From Chloroflexia bacterium (GTDB taxonomy: Bacteria > Chloroflexota > Chloroflexia > Thermomicrobiales > UBA6265): DNA of 7,539 bases. Every line of letters starts with the position of its first letter. The stretch's first letter is position 1. Below are positions 1 to 6,876 of the stretch, piece after piece. The DNA lies in NCBI GenBank assembly GCA_013696525.1, contig JACCYK010000590.1:1-7539 (forward strand), given 5' to 3'. The notes under the pieces were generated by a model that saw only the letters and a list, made by a program, of their open reading frames with translations, had not been told where the DNA came from and searched no databases. The translations under genes and the position numbers were made by a program.

Positions 1-740
1 CGCCTGATGGCCTCAACCGCCGAGGGATCACCGGGTCCGAGGGGAGCGATGCCGCGGGCGGCCAGCATCGCCGAACCCGGCGCCACATCGGCCAAGAGCG
101 TGATGTGGCGCACTCGCCGAATCGTGATGGGCCGTCCCGTGGCGGTGTCCCGGCTTACCCAGCCTTCGACCCTCGCTCGCCGATCCCCGGCATTTCGCAT
201 CAATTCCTGCTGGTCCGCGTCGAGATAGCAGGCGACCGCTCGATCATGAACGGCGTCGTACAGCGTGAATCGCAACGACTGCCGGCTGGTAAGGGTCTGG
301 ACTCGGCCTTGCACCGCTCCGTACGCGGCACTCATTGGCGGTCGCTTCCCATCTCCCGCGGGGTCGACAACGGTGACGTCGTATGCTCCGGTTTCGAATC
401 GAATCGAGGTGATCGGCCCACCCAGAAGCCCGGCCAGCGCCTCCACTTCTTGCGCAACCCGTGTCGAGTATGGAACCCTCCGCCCATCAGCAAGCGCCCG
501 TCCCACGACGAGGTAGGCGATGGAAACCGGTTCAACGGCATCCATGGTTGGCGATATTCCCCGAACCGTGGCCACGGCTCCATCATGTTCCAGCTCATCA
601 ACCAGCCAGTCGATGCGCGCGTCCGGACTGACTTCAGCTTTGAGCGCGTCAACTAGGCCACGAAAGCGAGCCATTGCTTGGGCAAAGTCTTCAAGCGAGA
701 CTTCTCCATTGAGCGCCATGGTCATGGTGGTATTTGGCAC
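1..740 (-). CDS. Partial hypothetical protein, 3' end beyond left edge
   Basis: An open frame on the minus strand enters from the left edge and has no stop in the window. About 246 codons are visible. I cannot assign a function. From the ATG at 719 the protein begins MALNGEVSLEDFAQAMARF, which reads as an amphipathic helical N-terminus rich in Asp, Glu and Leu. A middle beta-rich part follows, including SIRFETGAYDVTVVD. A second block contains GAVQGRVQTLTSRQSLRFTL and DRAVACYLDADQQELM, then RARVEGWVSRDTATGRPITI. The alternating beta pattern of this block could be a small OB- or SH3-like barrel, which is an inference. No signal peptide or membrane segment is visible. For the start I prefer GTG at 740, because GAGGA at 749-753 lies 8 nt before it. 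ATG at 725 and 719 are in frame but lack a Shine-Dalgarno site at a normal distance. The frame is also open up to ATG 848, but codon use there does not look coding in this frame. That the frame is a real gene is fairly certain; the product is unknown. Confidence 0.72.
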   Translation of the reverse strand, partial: MPNTTMTMALNGEVSLEDFAQAMARFRGLVDALKAEVSPDARIDWLVDELEHDGAVATVRGISPTMDAVEPVSIAYLVVGRALADGRRVPYSTRVAQEVEALAGLLGGPITSIRFETGAYDVTVVDPAGDGKRPPMSAAYGAVQGRVQTLTSRQSLRFTLYDAVHDRAVACYLDADQQELMRNAGDRRARVEGWVSRDTATGRPITIRRVRHITLLADVAPGSAMLAARGIAPLGPGDPSAVEAIR

Positions 741-848
741 GGACGAAGTCCTCGGTGATTTCGAAGGAGCGGCGTGATCTCGGCACCTCGCGCTCGATGA
801 ACGCGGTCTGGCTTCCCACGTCGAGAGGTTGGCGAGAACCTGCCGCAT
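691..848 (-). pseudogene. Possible small frameshifted gene upstream of the left-end CDS
   Basis: Reading down the minus strand from ATG at 848, the first codons (MRQVLANLSTWEA) end mostly in G or C and look coding. From about position 811 on, the coding character moves to a different frame, giving SQTAFIEREVPRSRRSFEI and then TEDFVRAKYHHDHGAQWRSL, with a TGA stop at 691-693. The second frame alone can start only at a GTG at 819 (42 codons) that has no good ribosome binding site. A single indel near 805-815 would join the two into a protein of about 52 residues. It overlaps the start of the next gene by about 50 nt, which would allow translational coupling. It could be a frameshifted gene, a sequencing error, or a chance pattern. 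I do not recognise the family. Confidence 0.3.
749..753 (-). promoter_or_regulatory. Shine-Dalgarno site favouring the GTG 740 start
   Basis: GAGGA on the minus strand lies 8 nt upstream of GTG 740. It is the only purine-rich site at normal spacing before any of the candidate starts of the left-end gene (740, 725, 719). It is short, so the start choice remains open. Confidence 0.4.
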
Positions 849-912
849 CTGGTGAGGATAGCACGCGACAGAACGGATGCTTTATTCCCTGATCGCTCGT
901 CCGATCTCGCTT

Positions 913-2889
913 CTACTCGTCATCCTTGCCGGCGCGGGAGGCGTCGCGGATTTGCTCGACCACGCCGGCGTCGGCCAGGGTGGTGGTGTCACCCAGCTCG
1001 CGGCCGGTGGCGATGTCGCGCAGCAGGCGGCGCATGATCTTGCCGGAGCGGGTCTTCGGCAGGTCGGGGGTGAACATCACCGTCTTCGGCCGGGCGATGG
1101 GGCCGATCTTGGCGGCGCAATGCTGGCGCAGCTCCTCACCCAGGGCGGGGCTGGTCTCGATCCCGCTCTTGGCAATGACGAAGGCGAAGATCGCCTCCCC
1201 GGTGAGGTCGTCCGGCCGCCCCACCACCGCCGCTTCCGCCACCCGGTCGTCCGAGACCAGGGCGCTCTCGATCTCGGTCGTGCTCAGGCGGTGACCGGAG
1301 ACGTTCATCACGTCGTCCACCCGGCCCATCAGCCAGTAATCGCCGTCGGCATCGCGACGAGCCCCGTCGCCGGGGAAGTAGACGCCGGGGAACCGGCTCC
1401 AATAGGTGCGCTCGTACCGCTCCGGATCGTTGTAGATACCGCGCAGCATCGCCGGCCACGGCTTTTTCAGCACCAGGTAGCCCCCCTCGCCGAGGGGGAC
1501 CGCGTTGCCGTCGTTGTCGAAGATGTCGGCATCCACCCCTGGGAACGGCTTGGTCGCCGAGCCGGGCTTGGTGGTCGTGATGCCGGGCAACGGCGTCAGC
1601 AGCGCCATCCCGGTCTCCGTCTGCCACCAGGTATCGACAATCGGGCAGCGGCCGCCGCCGATCTGTTGCTGATACCAGATCCAGGCTTCGGGGTTGATCG
1701 GCTCGCCGACCGTGCCAAGCAGCCGCAACGACGACAGATCGTGCCGCGCCGCGTGGTGCGGCCCCCACTTCATGTGGGCCCGGATCGCGGTCGGCGCCGT
1801 GTAGAGGATCGTCACCTGATACCGTTCGACGATGTCCCACCAGCGGCTGGGGTCGGGGTAATCCGGCGTCCCCTCGTACATGACGCCAGTGGTGCCGTTC
1901 GTCAGCGGGCCGTACAGGATGTAGGAGTGGCCCGTGACCCAGCCGAGGTCGGCGGCGCACCAAAAGACGTCCTCATCCTTGATGTCGAAAATGGAGCGGT
2001 GCGTCGTCGCCACCCCGGTCAGGTAGCCGCCGGTGGTGTGGAGGATGCCCTTCGGCTTGGCGGTGGTGCCGGAGGTGTAGAGGAGGAAGAGCATATCCTC
2101 GCTCTGCATCCGCTCCGGCTCGCATCGCGCATCCTGGCCCGGCACGATCTCGTCCCACCAGACATCACGCCCATTGACCATCGCGACCGGTTCGCCGGTC
2201 CGCCGGGCGACGAGCACCCGCTCGACCGTGGTGGAGAGCGACAGCGCGGCGTCGACGTTCGGTTTCAGGGGGCTCGGCTTGCCGCGCCGGTAGCCGCCAT
2301 CGGCGGTGATCACCAGCTTCGCTTGGGAGTCGTTGATGCGGTCGGCCAGCGACTCGGCCGAGAAGCCGCCGAAGACGACCGTGTGCGGGGCGCCGATCCG
2401 GGTGCAGGCCAGCATCGCGATCGGCAGCTCGAGGATCATCGGCATGTAGATGGCGACCCGGTCGCCCCGTCCCACCCCCAGCTCCTTGAGGGCGTTGGCG
2501 CATTTTTGGACCTCGGTTAGCAGCTCGGCGTAGGTGATCGCGGCGCGGTCGCCCGGCTCCCCTTCCCAGTAGTAGGCGACCTTGTCGCCCTTGCCCGCCG
2601 CGACGTGGCGATCGAGGCAGTTGACCGAGACGTTCAACTCGCCGCCGAGGAACCATTTGGCGTAGGGCGGTTTCCACTCCAGCACCGTCTCCCAGGGCGT
2701 GAACCACTCGAGCTTGGCCGCTTCCTCCGCCCAGAACCCCTCCAGGTCGGCGGCGGCCCGCTCGTAGATCTCGTTGCTCTGGATGTCCGCCTGCGCCGCG
2801 AACTCGGGTGGCGGCGGAAAGGTGCGGTCCTCGGCCAGCAGGGCTTCAATCGCGATCTCACGTTGCTCAGTCGCTTTCGCCTCGGTCAT
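913..2889 (-). CDS. acs: Acetyl-CoA synthetase (AMP-forming acetate-CoA ligase)
   Basis: This cytoplasmic enzyme converts acetate, ATP and CoA to acetyl-CoA, AMP and pyrophosphate through an acetyl-adenylate. The frame encodes 658 residues, the usual full length of the family (about 650). The N-terminal ACAS domain spans roughly residues 35-95. The AMP-binding domain follows, with the phosphate loop [11 protein letters not shown] at 271-281 and [10 protein letters not shown] at 418-427. The tryptophans of the latter line the acetate pocket and select for short acyl groups. The A8 hinge region [15 protein letters not shown] is at 522-536. The C-terminal domain has [15 protein letters not shown] at 611-625, with K617 at the position of the catalytic lysine that is reversibly acetylated in Salmonella Acs. 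Ala and Lys in the phosphate loop replace the textbook SGSTGKPKG form but occur in Acs proteins. The ATG at 2889 follows GAGGG with 6 nt spacing. No acetyltransferase or deacetylase gene is adjacent. The gene appears monocistronic. Confidence 0.97.
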   Translation of the reverse strand: MTEAKATEQREIAIEALLAEDRTFPPPPEFAAQADIQSNEIYERAAADLEGFWAEEAAKLEWFTPWETVLEWKPPYAKWFLGGELNVSVNCLDRHVAAGKGDKVAYYWEGEPGDRAAITYAELLTEVQKCANALKELGVGRGDRVAIYMPMILELPIAMLACTRIGAPHTVVFGGFSAESLADRINDSQAKLVITADGGYRRGKPSPLKPNVDAALSLSTTVERVLVARRTGEPVAMVNGRDVWWDEIVPGQDARCEPERMQSEDMLFLLYTSGTTAKPKGILHTTGGYLTGVATTHRSIFDIKDEDVFWCAADLGWVTGHSYILYGPLTNGTTGVMYEGTPDYPDPSRWWDIVERYQVTILYTAPTAIRAHMKWGPHHAARHDLSSLRLLGTVGEPINPEAWIWYQQQIGGGRCPIVDTWWQTETGMALLTPLPGITTTKPGSATKPFPGVDADIFDNDGNAVPLGEGGYLVLKKPWPAMLRGIYNDPERYERTYWSRFPGVYFPGDGARRDADGDYWLMGRVDDVMNVSGHRLSTTEIESALVSDDRVAEAAVVGRPDDLTGEAIFAFVIAKSGIETSPALGEELRQHCAAKIGPIARPKTVMFTPDLPKTRSGKIMRRLLRDIATGRELGDTTTLADAGVVEQIRDASRAGKDDE

Positions 2890-2969
2890 TTGCCACCCTC
2901 GCCACTGGTCCTGTTGCCGGCCGCGGATGCTGCCCCGGCCGGACTCCGAACTGTCTCATTCACCGGACG

Positions 2970-2975
2970 AGTATA
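2970..2975 (-). promoter_or_regulatory. Candidate -10 box for acs
   Basis: On the minus strand TATACT lies 81-86 nt upstream of the acs start and matches the sigma-70-type -10 consensus at five of six positions (TATAAT). No convincing -35 box sits 16-18 nt upstream; that region is GC-rich (TCCTGG). The rest of the 2890-3176 gap between the divergent acs and gerW-like genes shows no gene. I infer a housekeeping promoter from the motif alone. Confidence 0.35.
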
Positions 2976-3163
2976 CCGAATGGCAGCGAGGGCCAGGAGA
3001 TCGCCCACGCCGCCACGCACGCCGTCCCGCCGCCTCCGGCGCACCGTCTTCGCGCGGGCGCGGTCCCAGCCGTCGACCGATCACAACCGATGTCCAGCCG
3101 CCGGGCGTGGCATGGAATGCGCGTCGCGCACCGCGGCTACCGGCGCGATTAGTGATCCTTGGT

Positions 3164-3172
3164 GGAGGTGAT
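3164..3172 (+). promoter_or_regulatory. Ribosome binding site that points to a TTG start
   Basis: GGAGGTGAT is a perfect complement of the usual 3' end of 16S rRNA. Its GGAGG core ends 2 nt before ATG 3171, which is too close for initiation, but 8 nt before TTG 3177, which is ideal. The ATG is part of the Shine-Dalgarno sequence itself, so the TTG is the better start. Confidence 0.65.
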
Positions 3173-3176
3173 GGTC

Positions 3177-3521
3177 TTGGACGTTCAGCAGCTCCTCGCT
3201 CAGGCGCGTGACACGATCACCGTGAAGCGCGTGTTCGGCGACCCGATCGACAAGGACGGGGTGACGGTCATCCCGGTGGCGAAGGTCATGGGCGGCGCCG
3301 GTGGCGGGCGGGCCCCGGAGAACGGCGGCAGTGGCTCGGGCGGCGGCTTCGGCGTCGTCGCCGCGCCGGCCGGTGTCTTCGTGATCAAGGGCGACGCGGT
3401 GATCTGGCAACCCGCGCTCGATCTCAATCGGGTGATCCTTGGCGGCCAGCTCGTCGCCATTGCTTTGCTGCTGCTCATTCGCGCGATCGTAAACGCCCGG
3501 GCGAACGGTGACCACCGGTAG
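3177..3521 (+). CDS. GerW/YtfJ-family sporulation-like protein
   Basis: A small protein of 114 residues from TTG 3177; ATG 3171 would add two. It has the hallmarks of the GerW (YtfJ) family: MDVQQLLAQARDTITVKRVF at the N-terminus, GDPIDKDGVTVIPVAKV at 21-37, and a glycine-rich stretch at 39-59 ending in GGGFG. AAPAGVFVIKGDAVIWQPA then follows at 62-80. In Bacillus YtfJ/GerW is needed for germination in response to some germinants, but family members are widespread in bacteria that do not form spores, where their role is unknown. Residues about 88-106 (ILGGQLVAIALLLLIRAIV) form a hydrophobic segment that could anchor the C-terminus in the membrane. The gene stands alone, divergent from acs and convergent with the DUF433 gene. 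Family assignment is strong. A sporulation role should not be assumed. Confidence 0.9.
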   Translation: MDVQQLLAQARDTITVKRVFGDPIDKDGVTVIPVAKVMGGAGGGRAPENGGSGSGGGFGVVAAPAGVFVIKGDAVIWQPALDLNRVILGGQLVAIALLLLIRAIVNARANGDHR

Positions 3522-3579
3522 CGATGAGAAACCGCGCGGTTCGAGGCGAGAGGTTCGCATCGAGCAAGAAGCGCGTCAA
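3475..3579 (-). pseudogene. Truncated PIN-like toxin (DUF5615-type) remnant
   Basis: The TTG at 3579-3577 overlaps the TGA stop of the DUF433 gene (TTGA), the tight coupling typical of antitoxin-toxin pairs. The frame begins MTRFLLDANLSPRTARFL. This matches the characteristic start of DUF5615/PIN-like toxins, in which the Asp of LLDANL is an expected metal-binding active-site residue. After about codon 17 (near position 3528) the similarity ends. The remaining codons to the TGA at 3475-3477 are antisense to the 3' end of the gerW-like gene and look non-coding. The family is normally about 100-120 residues, so nearly all of the nuclease fold, including the later acidic residues, is missing. 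I infer a deletion that joined the toxin's 5' end to the gerW-like locus, leaving an inactive remnant. Confidence 0.65.
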
Positions 3580-3836
3580 AGCCGCGCGGTTAGCGAGAAG
3601 CCCTCTTCCCGATCAAGATGCGCCTCCGCGTACAGGATCGCGGTGCGAATATCGTCGATGGACAGGATGGGGTAATCCTCGATGATCTCGGTAAAAGATC
3701 CTCCATGTGCAATGAGGTTGAGAATCAGCGAAACGGGAATTCTTGTCCCCTTGATGACCGGCTTGCCGACCAGGAGCTTTGGGTCGACCTCGATCCAGTG
3801 CCGAAAGTCGAACCGCTCTGCCTCGTCCGCGTTCAT
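3576..3836 (-). CDS. DUF433 domain protein, probable antitoxin
   Basis: A complete protein of 86 residues. The DUF433 signature is clear: HWIEVDPKLLVGKPVIKGTR at 13-32, then IPVSLILNLIAHGGSFTEII at 33-52. EDYPILSIDDIRTAILYAEA, at 53-72, gives a predicted helix-turn-helix-like DNA-binding region. DUF433 proteins commonly act as antitoxins paired with a downstream PIN-like (DUF5615) nuclease. Here the partner starts in the expected TTGA-overlapping position but is truncated after about 17 codons, so the antitoxin appears to be an orphan. I chose the ATG at 3836 because AAAGGAGGT lies upstream at 6 nt spacing. The longer frame upstream lacks this signal and runs antisense into the amidohydrolase gene. 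The intact frame suggests either recent loss of the toxin or continued use as a DNA-binding regulator. Confidence 0.88.
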   Translation of the reverse strand: MNADEAERFDFRHWIEVDPKLLVGKPVIKGTRIPVSLILNLIAHGGSFTEIIEDYPILSIDDIRTAILYAEAHLDREEGFSLTARL

Positions 3837-3842
3837 CGTGTT

Positions 3843-3851
3843 ACCTCCTTT
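3843..3851 (-). promoter_or_regulatory. Strong Shine-Dalgarno site of the DUF433 gene
   Basis: On the minus strand AAAGGAGGT precedes ATG 3836 by 6 nt. It fixes the start of the antitoxin gene against a much longer upstream open frame. Confidence 0.75.
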
Positions 3852-3975
3852 GGCACGGTATATTGACGTCCGGTGCGTGGCACCCGACGGCCCGGCGAAC
3901 GGTGCCCGCCAGCCGGCGTCGCGTCGTGGATCATGCCGCTTGCCTGACGCCAAACATGAGACGACGTGAGGAAGG

Positions 3976-5628
3976 ATGATGGCGGTGCCAGCACGGTCGC
4001 TTGCCCCGGATTTGCTGCTCGTCAACGCCGTCGTCCGCACCATGGACGCCCACGACGGGATCGCGACCGCCGTCGCGATCAAGGATGGCCGTTTCGTCGC
4101 CGTCGGCACCGATGACGACGCGCGATCCCTGGCCGGATCCGGGACGACGACGGAAGATCTGCGTGGGGCGACGGTGATTCCTGGCCTAATCGACGCCCAC
4201 AACCACCTGCTCGGCACCGGCGTCATGCTGCACCAGGTCCAGCTCTACGACTGCCGCGGCATGAGCGAGATCCTGGAGCGCGTGGCGGCGCGGGTGGCGA
4301 CGACGCCGCCGGGCGGCTGGATCGTCGGCCGCGGCTGGGACGAAAGCCTCCTCGTCGAGCACCGCCACCCCACCCGGCACGACCTGGACGCGGTCGCCCC
4401 CGACCATCCGGTCGCCCTGCACCGGGTCTGGAACAAACTGGTCGCCAACACGGCCGCGCTCCGTCTCGCCGGCATCACCCGGCAGAGCCCCGACCCGCCG
4501 GCCGACGTCCTCTACGCCGGCTCGTTCGAGCACGACGATGCGGGTGAGCCGACCGGGCTCTTCCGGGACCGGGCCAAGGAGCTGATCCTGCGGTATCTGC
4601 CGGCGCCGGCCGAGGCGGACCTCGTCGCCGCCATCGCCACCGCCTGCCGCGCCTACAACGCGGCTGGCATCACCAGTGTCGCCGAGCCGGGCCTGCACCC
4701 GGCCGAGATCCGTGCCTTCGACCTGGCGCGACGAACCGGCCAGCTGACGGTCCGCACCGACCTGTTGCTCGCCGCCTGGGGCTTCGACCCGCCGGAAACC
4801 CAAGCCGGGCTGAAGGAGTGGTTCACCTCGCTGGGCGTGATGGGCGGCTTCGGCGACGACTTGCTCCGGCTGGAGGGGATCAAGCTGATGCCGGACGGCG
4901 GCATGAGCGACCGCACGGCCCGGATGTACGAGCCCTACCTTGATGAGCCAAACAACCACGGCACCTGGGTCGTCGCGCCGGACCGCTTGCGCCAGCTCAT
5001 CCGGTGGCTCCACGAGCTTGGCTGGTCAATGGACATCCACACCTGCGGCGACGAAGCGCAGGAGGTCGTCGTCGGGGCTTACGCCGCCGCCCACGCGGCC
5101 AATCCGAAGCCCTGGCTCCGGCACCGGGTCCACCACGCCTATTTCCCGACCCCGAACACGCTAGGCTTGATGGCTGAGCACGCGATCCCGGCCGTCGTCT
5201 CCTCACCGTTCCTGACCCACTTGGGCGAAGGGTTCGTCAACGCGGTCGGTCCCGAGCGGGCGGCGCGGGCGATGCCGATGCGCGCCTACCTCGCGGCCGG
5301 GGTGCCGCTGGCCGGCTCCTCCGACTCCCCGATCACCGACTTCAACCCCTGGATTGGCATCCACGCCGCGGTCAACCGCACCACCGTCGCCGGCCGCCCC
5401 CTCGACCAGGCCGAACGCCTCACCGTCACCGAAGCCCTCCGCTCCTACACCACCGGCGGCGCCTTCGTCACCGGCCGCGAACGCATCCAAGGATCCATCG
5501 AAGCAGGCAAGCTCGCCGACCTGGCCATCCTCGACCGCGACCCCCTTGCAATCGCGCCTGAAGACCTAGCGGCGGTGACGCCACTGGCGACGATGCTCGG
5601 CGGCGCCTGGGTGTTCGACACGCGCTAA
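3976..5628 (+). CDS. Metal-dependent amidohydrolase, YtcJ/Amidohydro_3 family
   Basis: A 550-residue enzyme of the amidohydrolase superfamily. A short beta-sandwich formed by both termini (DLLLVNAVVRTMDA at 12-25; GKLADLAILDRDPL at 511-524) flanks a TIM barrel. Metal-binding candidates are H75 and H77 (IDAHNH), K303 (IKLMPDGGMSD, the position of the carboxylated lysine in related enzymes), H355 (IHTCGD), H386 or H387 (HHAYF) and D450 (SSDSP). This layout fits the YtcJ / N-substituted formamide deformylase-like group, which hydrolyses C-N bonds. The substrate cannot be read from the sequence. Length (about 530-570) is normal. No signal peptide is present, so it is cytoplasmic. GAGGAAGG ends directly before ATG 3976; ATG 3979, three bases on, is equally possible. 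It appears to be transcribed alone, with no transporter or pathway partner adjacent. Confidence 0.93.
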   Translation: MMAVPARSLAPDLLLVNAVVRTMDAHDGIATAVAIKDGRFVAVGTDDDARSLAGSGTTTEDLRGATVIPGLIDAHNHLLGTGVMLHQVQLYDCRGMSEILERVAARVATTPPGGWIVGRGWDESLLVEHRHPTRHDLDAVAPDHPVALHRVWNKLVANTAALRLAGITRQSPDPPADVLYAGSFEHDDAGEPTGLFRDRAKELILRYLPAPAEADLVAAIATACRAYNAAGITSVAEPGLHPAEIRAFDLARRTGQLTVRTDLLLAAWGFDPPETQAGLKEWFTSLGVMGGFGDDLLRLEGIKLMPDGGMSDRTARMYEPYLDEPNNHGTWVVAPDRLRQLIRWLHELGWSMDIHTCGDEAQEVVVGAYAAAHAANPKPWLRHRVHHAYFPTPNTLGLMAEHAIPAVVSSPFLTHLGEGFVNAVGPERAARAMPMRAYLAAGVPLAGSSDSPITDFNPWIGIHAAVNRTTVAGRPLDQAERLTVTEALRSYTTGGAFVTGRERIQGSIEAGKLADLAILDRDPLAIAPEDLAAVTPLATMLGGAWVFDTR

Positions 5629-5648
5629 CGTTTCCCCTTGTCCTGAGT

Positions 5649-5669
5649 CGCTCGCATCTCGCGGGAGCG
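5649..5669. terminator. Weak hairpin between convergent genes
   Basis: CGCTC (5649-5653) and GAGCG (5665-5669) form a 5-bp stem with an 11-nt loop, in the 46-nt gap between the amidohydrolase stop and the end of the second DUF488 gene. It is followed on the plus strand only by TTGCCTT, so there is no real U-tract. It could serve as a weak shared terminator or be chance. Confidence 0.22.
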
Positions 5670-5674
5670 TTGCC

Positions 5675-6115
5675 TTACACGAGATGCACAATCTCCACGT
5701 CTCCCCAGACCCGAGCAATTCGGTTGCCAACCAGGCGGCGATGACATTGCTCCGGGGTCGCTTCGCTGCACAGGAGACAACTCGCCTCTCGCCCGAACGC
5801 GCCCTGGTCGAGATTGCCGGGCACGCCGCGCTCGTCCATCAGCGACTCGAACCGTTCGACATAGCGATCCCAATCATGGTCTTGCCGATAGTCGCCCAGG
5901 ATCTCCTCCGTCGGCGCCAGCACCGGCAGGTGCAGGTAGTCGCAGCCATTGAGACGTTGTAAGAAGAAGGGCAGATCACGGCCGTTGGCGAAGCCGGACA
6001 ACTGGCCGCCCGGCTTCAACCGGATATCGATCAATCGCTCCACTCCCGCATCGGCCAGCAGGGTAAAGAACCGCTCGGCCGGCTTTTGGGTAAACCCAAT
6101 CGTGAACAGTTTCAT
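5675..6115 (-). CDS. DUF488 family protein (second gene of the pair)
   Basis: A complete 146-residue DUF488 protein. It starts directly with the family strand MKLFTIGFTQKPAERFFTLL, followed by LIDIRLKPGGQLSGFAN (28-44) and YLHLPVLAPTEEILGDYR (60-77). The conserved C-terminal block has CLLCSEATPEQCHRRLVGNR at 113-132, with C116, E118 and the CHR triplet at 124-126. The DUF488 core looks like an alpha/beta fold with conserved Cys, His and Arg residues that suggest an enzyme or nucleic-acid-processing role, but no biochemical function is established to my knowledge. The ATG overlaps the stop of the upstream DUF488 gene (ATGA, 6112-6115), so translation is probably coupled. It represents a different subtype from its neighbour: GFT in place of GHS, and no LGGRP motif. 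Confidence 0.9.
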   Translation of the reverse strand: MKLFTIGFTQKPAERFFTLLADAGVERLIDIRLKPGGQLSGFANGRDLPFFLQRLNGCDYLHLPVLAPTEEILGDYRQDHDWDRYVERFESLMDERGVPGNLDQGAFGREASCLLCSEATPEQCHRRLVGNRIARVWGDVEIVHLV

Positions 6116-6675
6116 CCGCCGTCACTCCGCAAGGCGGCGAAGAGATCCGTCTGCTGCAGCGTCACCGTGGCCAGGAGCAGGCCGCCTCCTTGCCGGATGT
6201 GCAGCACGTCAACTCCCCGGTTCAGCAGCGTGCGTCCAATCAAGTGATGGCGGTGGCAGATGTGCGGGCTCTCCTCGCTGCACATGACCACGGTTCGTCG
6301 CGTTGTCGCCAGCTCAAGGAGCCGATCGATACCGTCTTGATACCAAGCTCGCCGCTCCACCGCGACGTAATCAACTTCTTGCAGGTAGTCCGCTCCAGGT
6401 TCGGGCAGGACCCCGTGTCGATAACAGCCAGGATCGGTCGGACGCCCGCCCAGCTTCTCCCCGGCATAGGCATACTGGAGCCCCGCTTCGTTCAACAGGA
6501 GCCGCGGTTGTTCCCGGTTGAAATGCGGCGTGAACCGGCTATAGGGAGCGCTCCGAACATCAACCACCATCTCGATCTGATGCTGATTGAGCAACGCGAG
6601 AAACGGCTCTTCGCTCAGGTTGCTATGCCCGATCGTGAAGATGGTCAATCCGGATTGCGCTTCGGCCACCGGCAA
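6112..6675 (-). CDS. DUF488 family protein (first gene of the pair)
   Basis: A 187-residue DUF488 protein. Visible blocks are LTIFTIGHSNLSEEPFLALL (10-29), VVDVRSAPYSRFTPHFNRE (37-55), KLGGRP (74-79) and VVMCSEESPHICHRHHLIGR (129-148). The last contains C132 of the CSE motif and C140-H141-R142. These match the GHS/LGGRP subtype of DUF488. Function is unknown; the conserved Cys/His/Arg set suggests catalysis or metal or nucleic-acid binding. The listed start is TTG 6675, with GGAAGG only 3 nt upstream. GTG 6669, two codons in, has better spacing (9 nt) and may be the true start. The gene heads an operon with the second DUF488 gene (4-nt overlap) and is divergent from the dual-OB-like gene. The C-terminus (LLLATVTLQQTDLFAALRS) extends past the conserved core. 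Confidence 0.9.
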   Translation of the reverse strand: MPVAEAQSGLTIFTIGHSNLSEEPFLALLNQHQIEMVVDVRSAPYSRFTPHFNREQPRLLLNEAGLQYAYAGEKLGGRPTDPGCYRHGVLPEPGADYLQEVDYVAVERRAWYQDGIDRLLELATTRRTVVMCSEESPHICHRHHLIGRTLLNRGVDVLHIRQGGGLLLATVTLQQTDLFAALRSDGG

Positions 6676-6690
6676 TTCCCTTCCATCCGG

Positions 6691-6709
6691 CGCGGGCTTG
6701 CCCCCCGCG
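6691..6709 (-). other. Leader hairpin before the DUF488 operon
   Basis: CGCGGG (6691-6696) pairs perfectly with CCCGCG (6704-6709) around a 7-nt loop. It lies just upstream of the Shine-Dalgarno region of the first DUF488 gene, in the probable 5' untranslated region. A hairpin there could modulate ribosome access, but short GC stems are common in such DNA. The rest of the divergent gap 6676-6876 holds no gene. I could not find a convincing -10/-35 pair for either direction. Confidence 0.25.
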
Positions 6710-6876
6710 AATCCACCTGATTGAATAGTAGTAGCAGCAACCGCGTGTGCCTAGGCCGACGACCACGCTGGCGCCCCATTTCTGGCGGTGCCCTGGACCC
6801 GCGTTAGACGCCGGCCCCAAATCGTTTCGCGGTGACGTGACTCGCACCACGTTCGCCGGTCAGGAGGCTGGCCGAG

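Noticed and set aside
105..656. Plus-strand 183-codon frame at the left end
   Set aside because: It has no domain-like features, while the opposite strand gives a long protein-like frame entering from the edge with a plausible start.
877..2520. Very long plus-strand open frame (547 codons) opposite acs
   Set aside because: It lies antisense to acs. Its translation is low-complexity (rich in Arg, Gly, Ala, Val, Asp) with no domain, as expected from the mirror of a high-GC3 gene. Acs motifs on the minus strand are unambiguous.
3530..3591. Palindrome AACCGCGCGGTT at 3530-3541 and the repeat CCGCGCGGTT at 3582-3591
   Set aside because: Both fall in codons for Thr-Ala-Arg of the toxin remnant and of the DUF433 C-terminus. 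Similar GC-rich codons explain the repeat without an operator, although a site used in autoregulation cannot be excluded.
3879..3906. Inverted repeat GGCACC...GGTGCC between the DUF433 and amidohydrolase genes
   Set aside because: A six-base stem with a 16-nt loop in GC-rich DNA is likely by chance and is not placed like a terminator.
3837..4226. Upstream extension of the DUF433 frame to ATG 4226
   Set aside because: The extension is antisense to the amidohydrolase start and looks non-coding. The strong AAAGGAGGT site 6 nt before ATG 3836 sets the real start.
4186..5013. Minus-strand 275-codon frame inside the amidohydrolase
   Set aside because: It is a mirror frame of a GC-rich gene with Gly/Arg/Val-rich translation and no recognisable domain or ribosome binding site.
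6726..6740. Short TAG/CAG triplet run in the divergent intergenic region
   Set aside because: There are only about three copies and the run is imperfect, so it is too short to call a repeat element.
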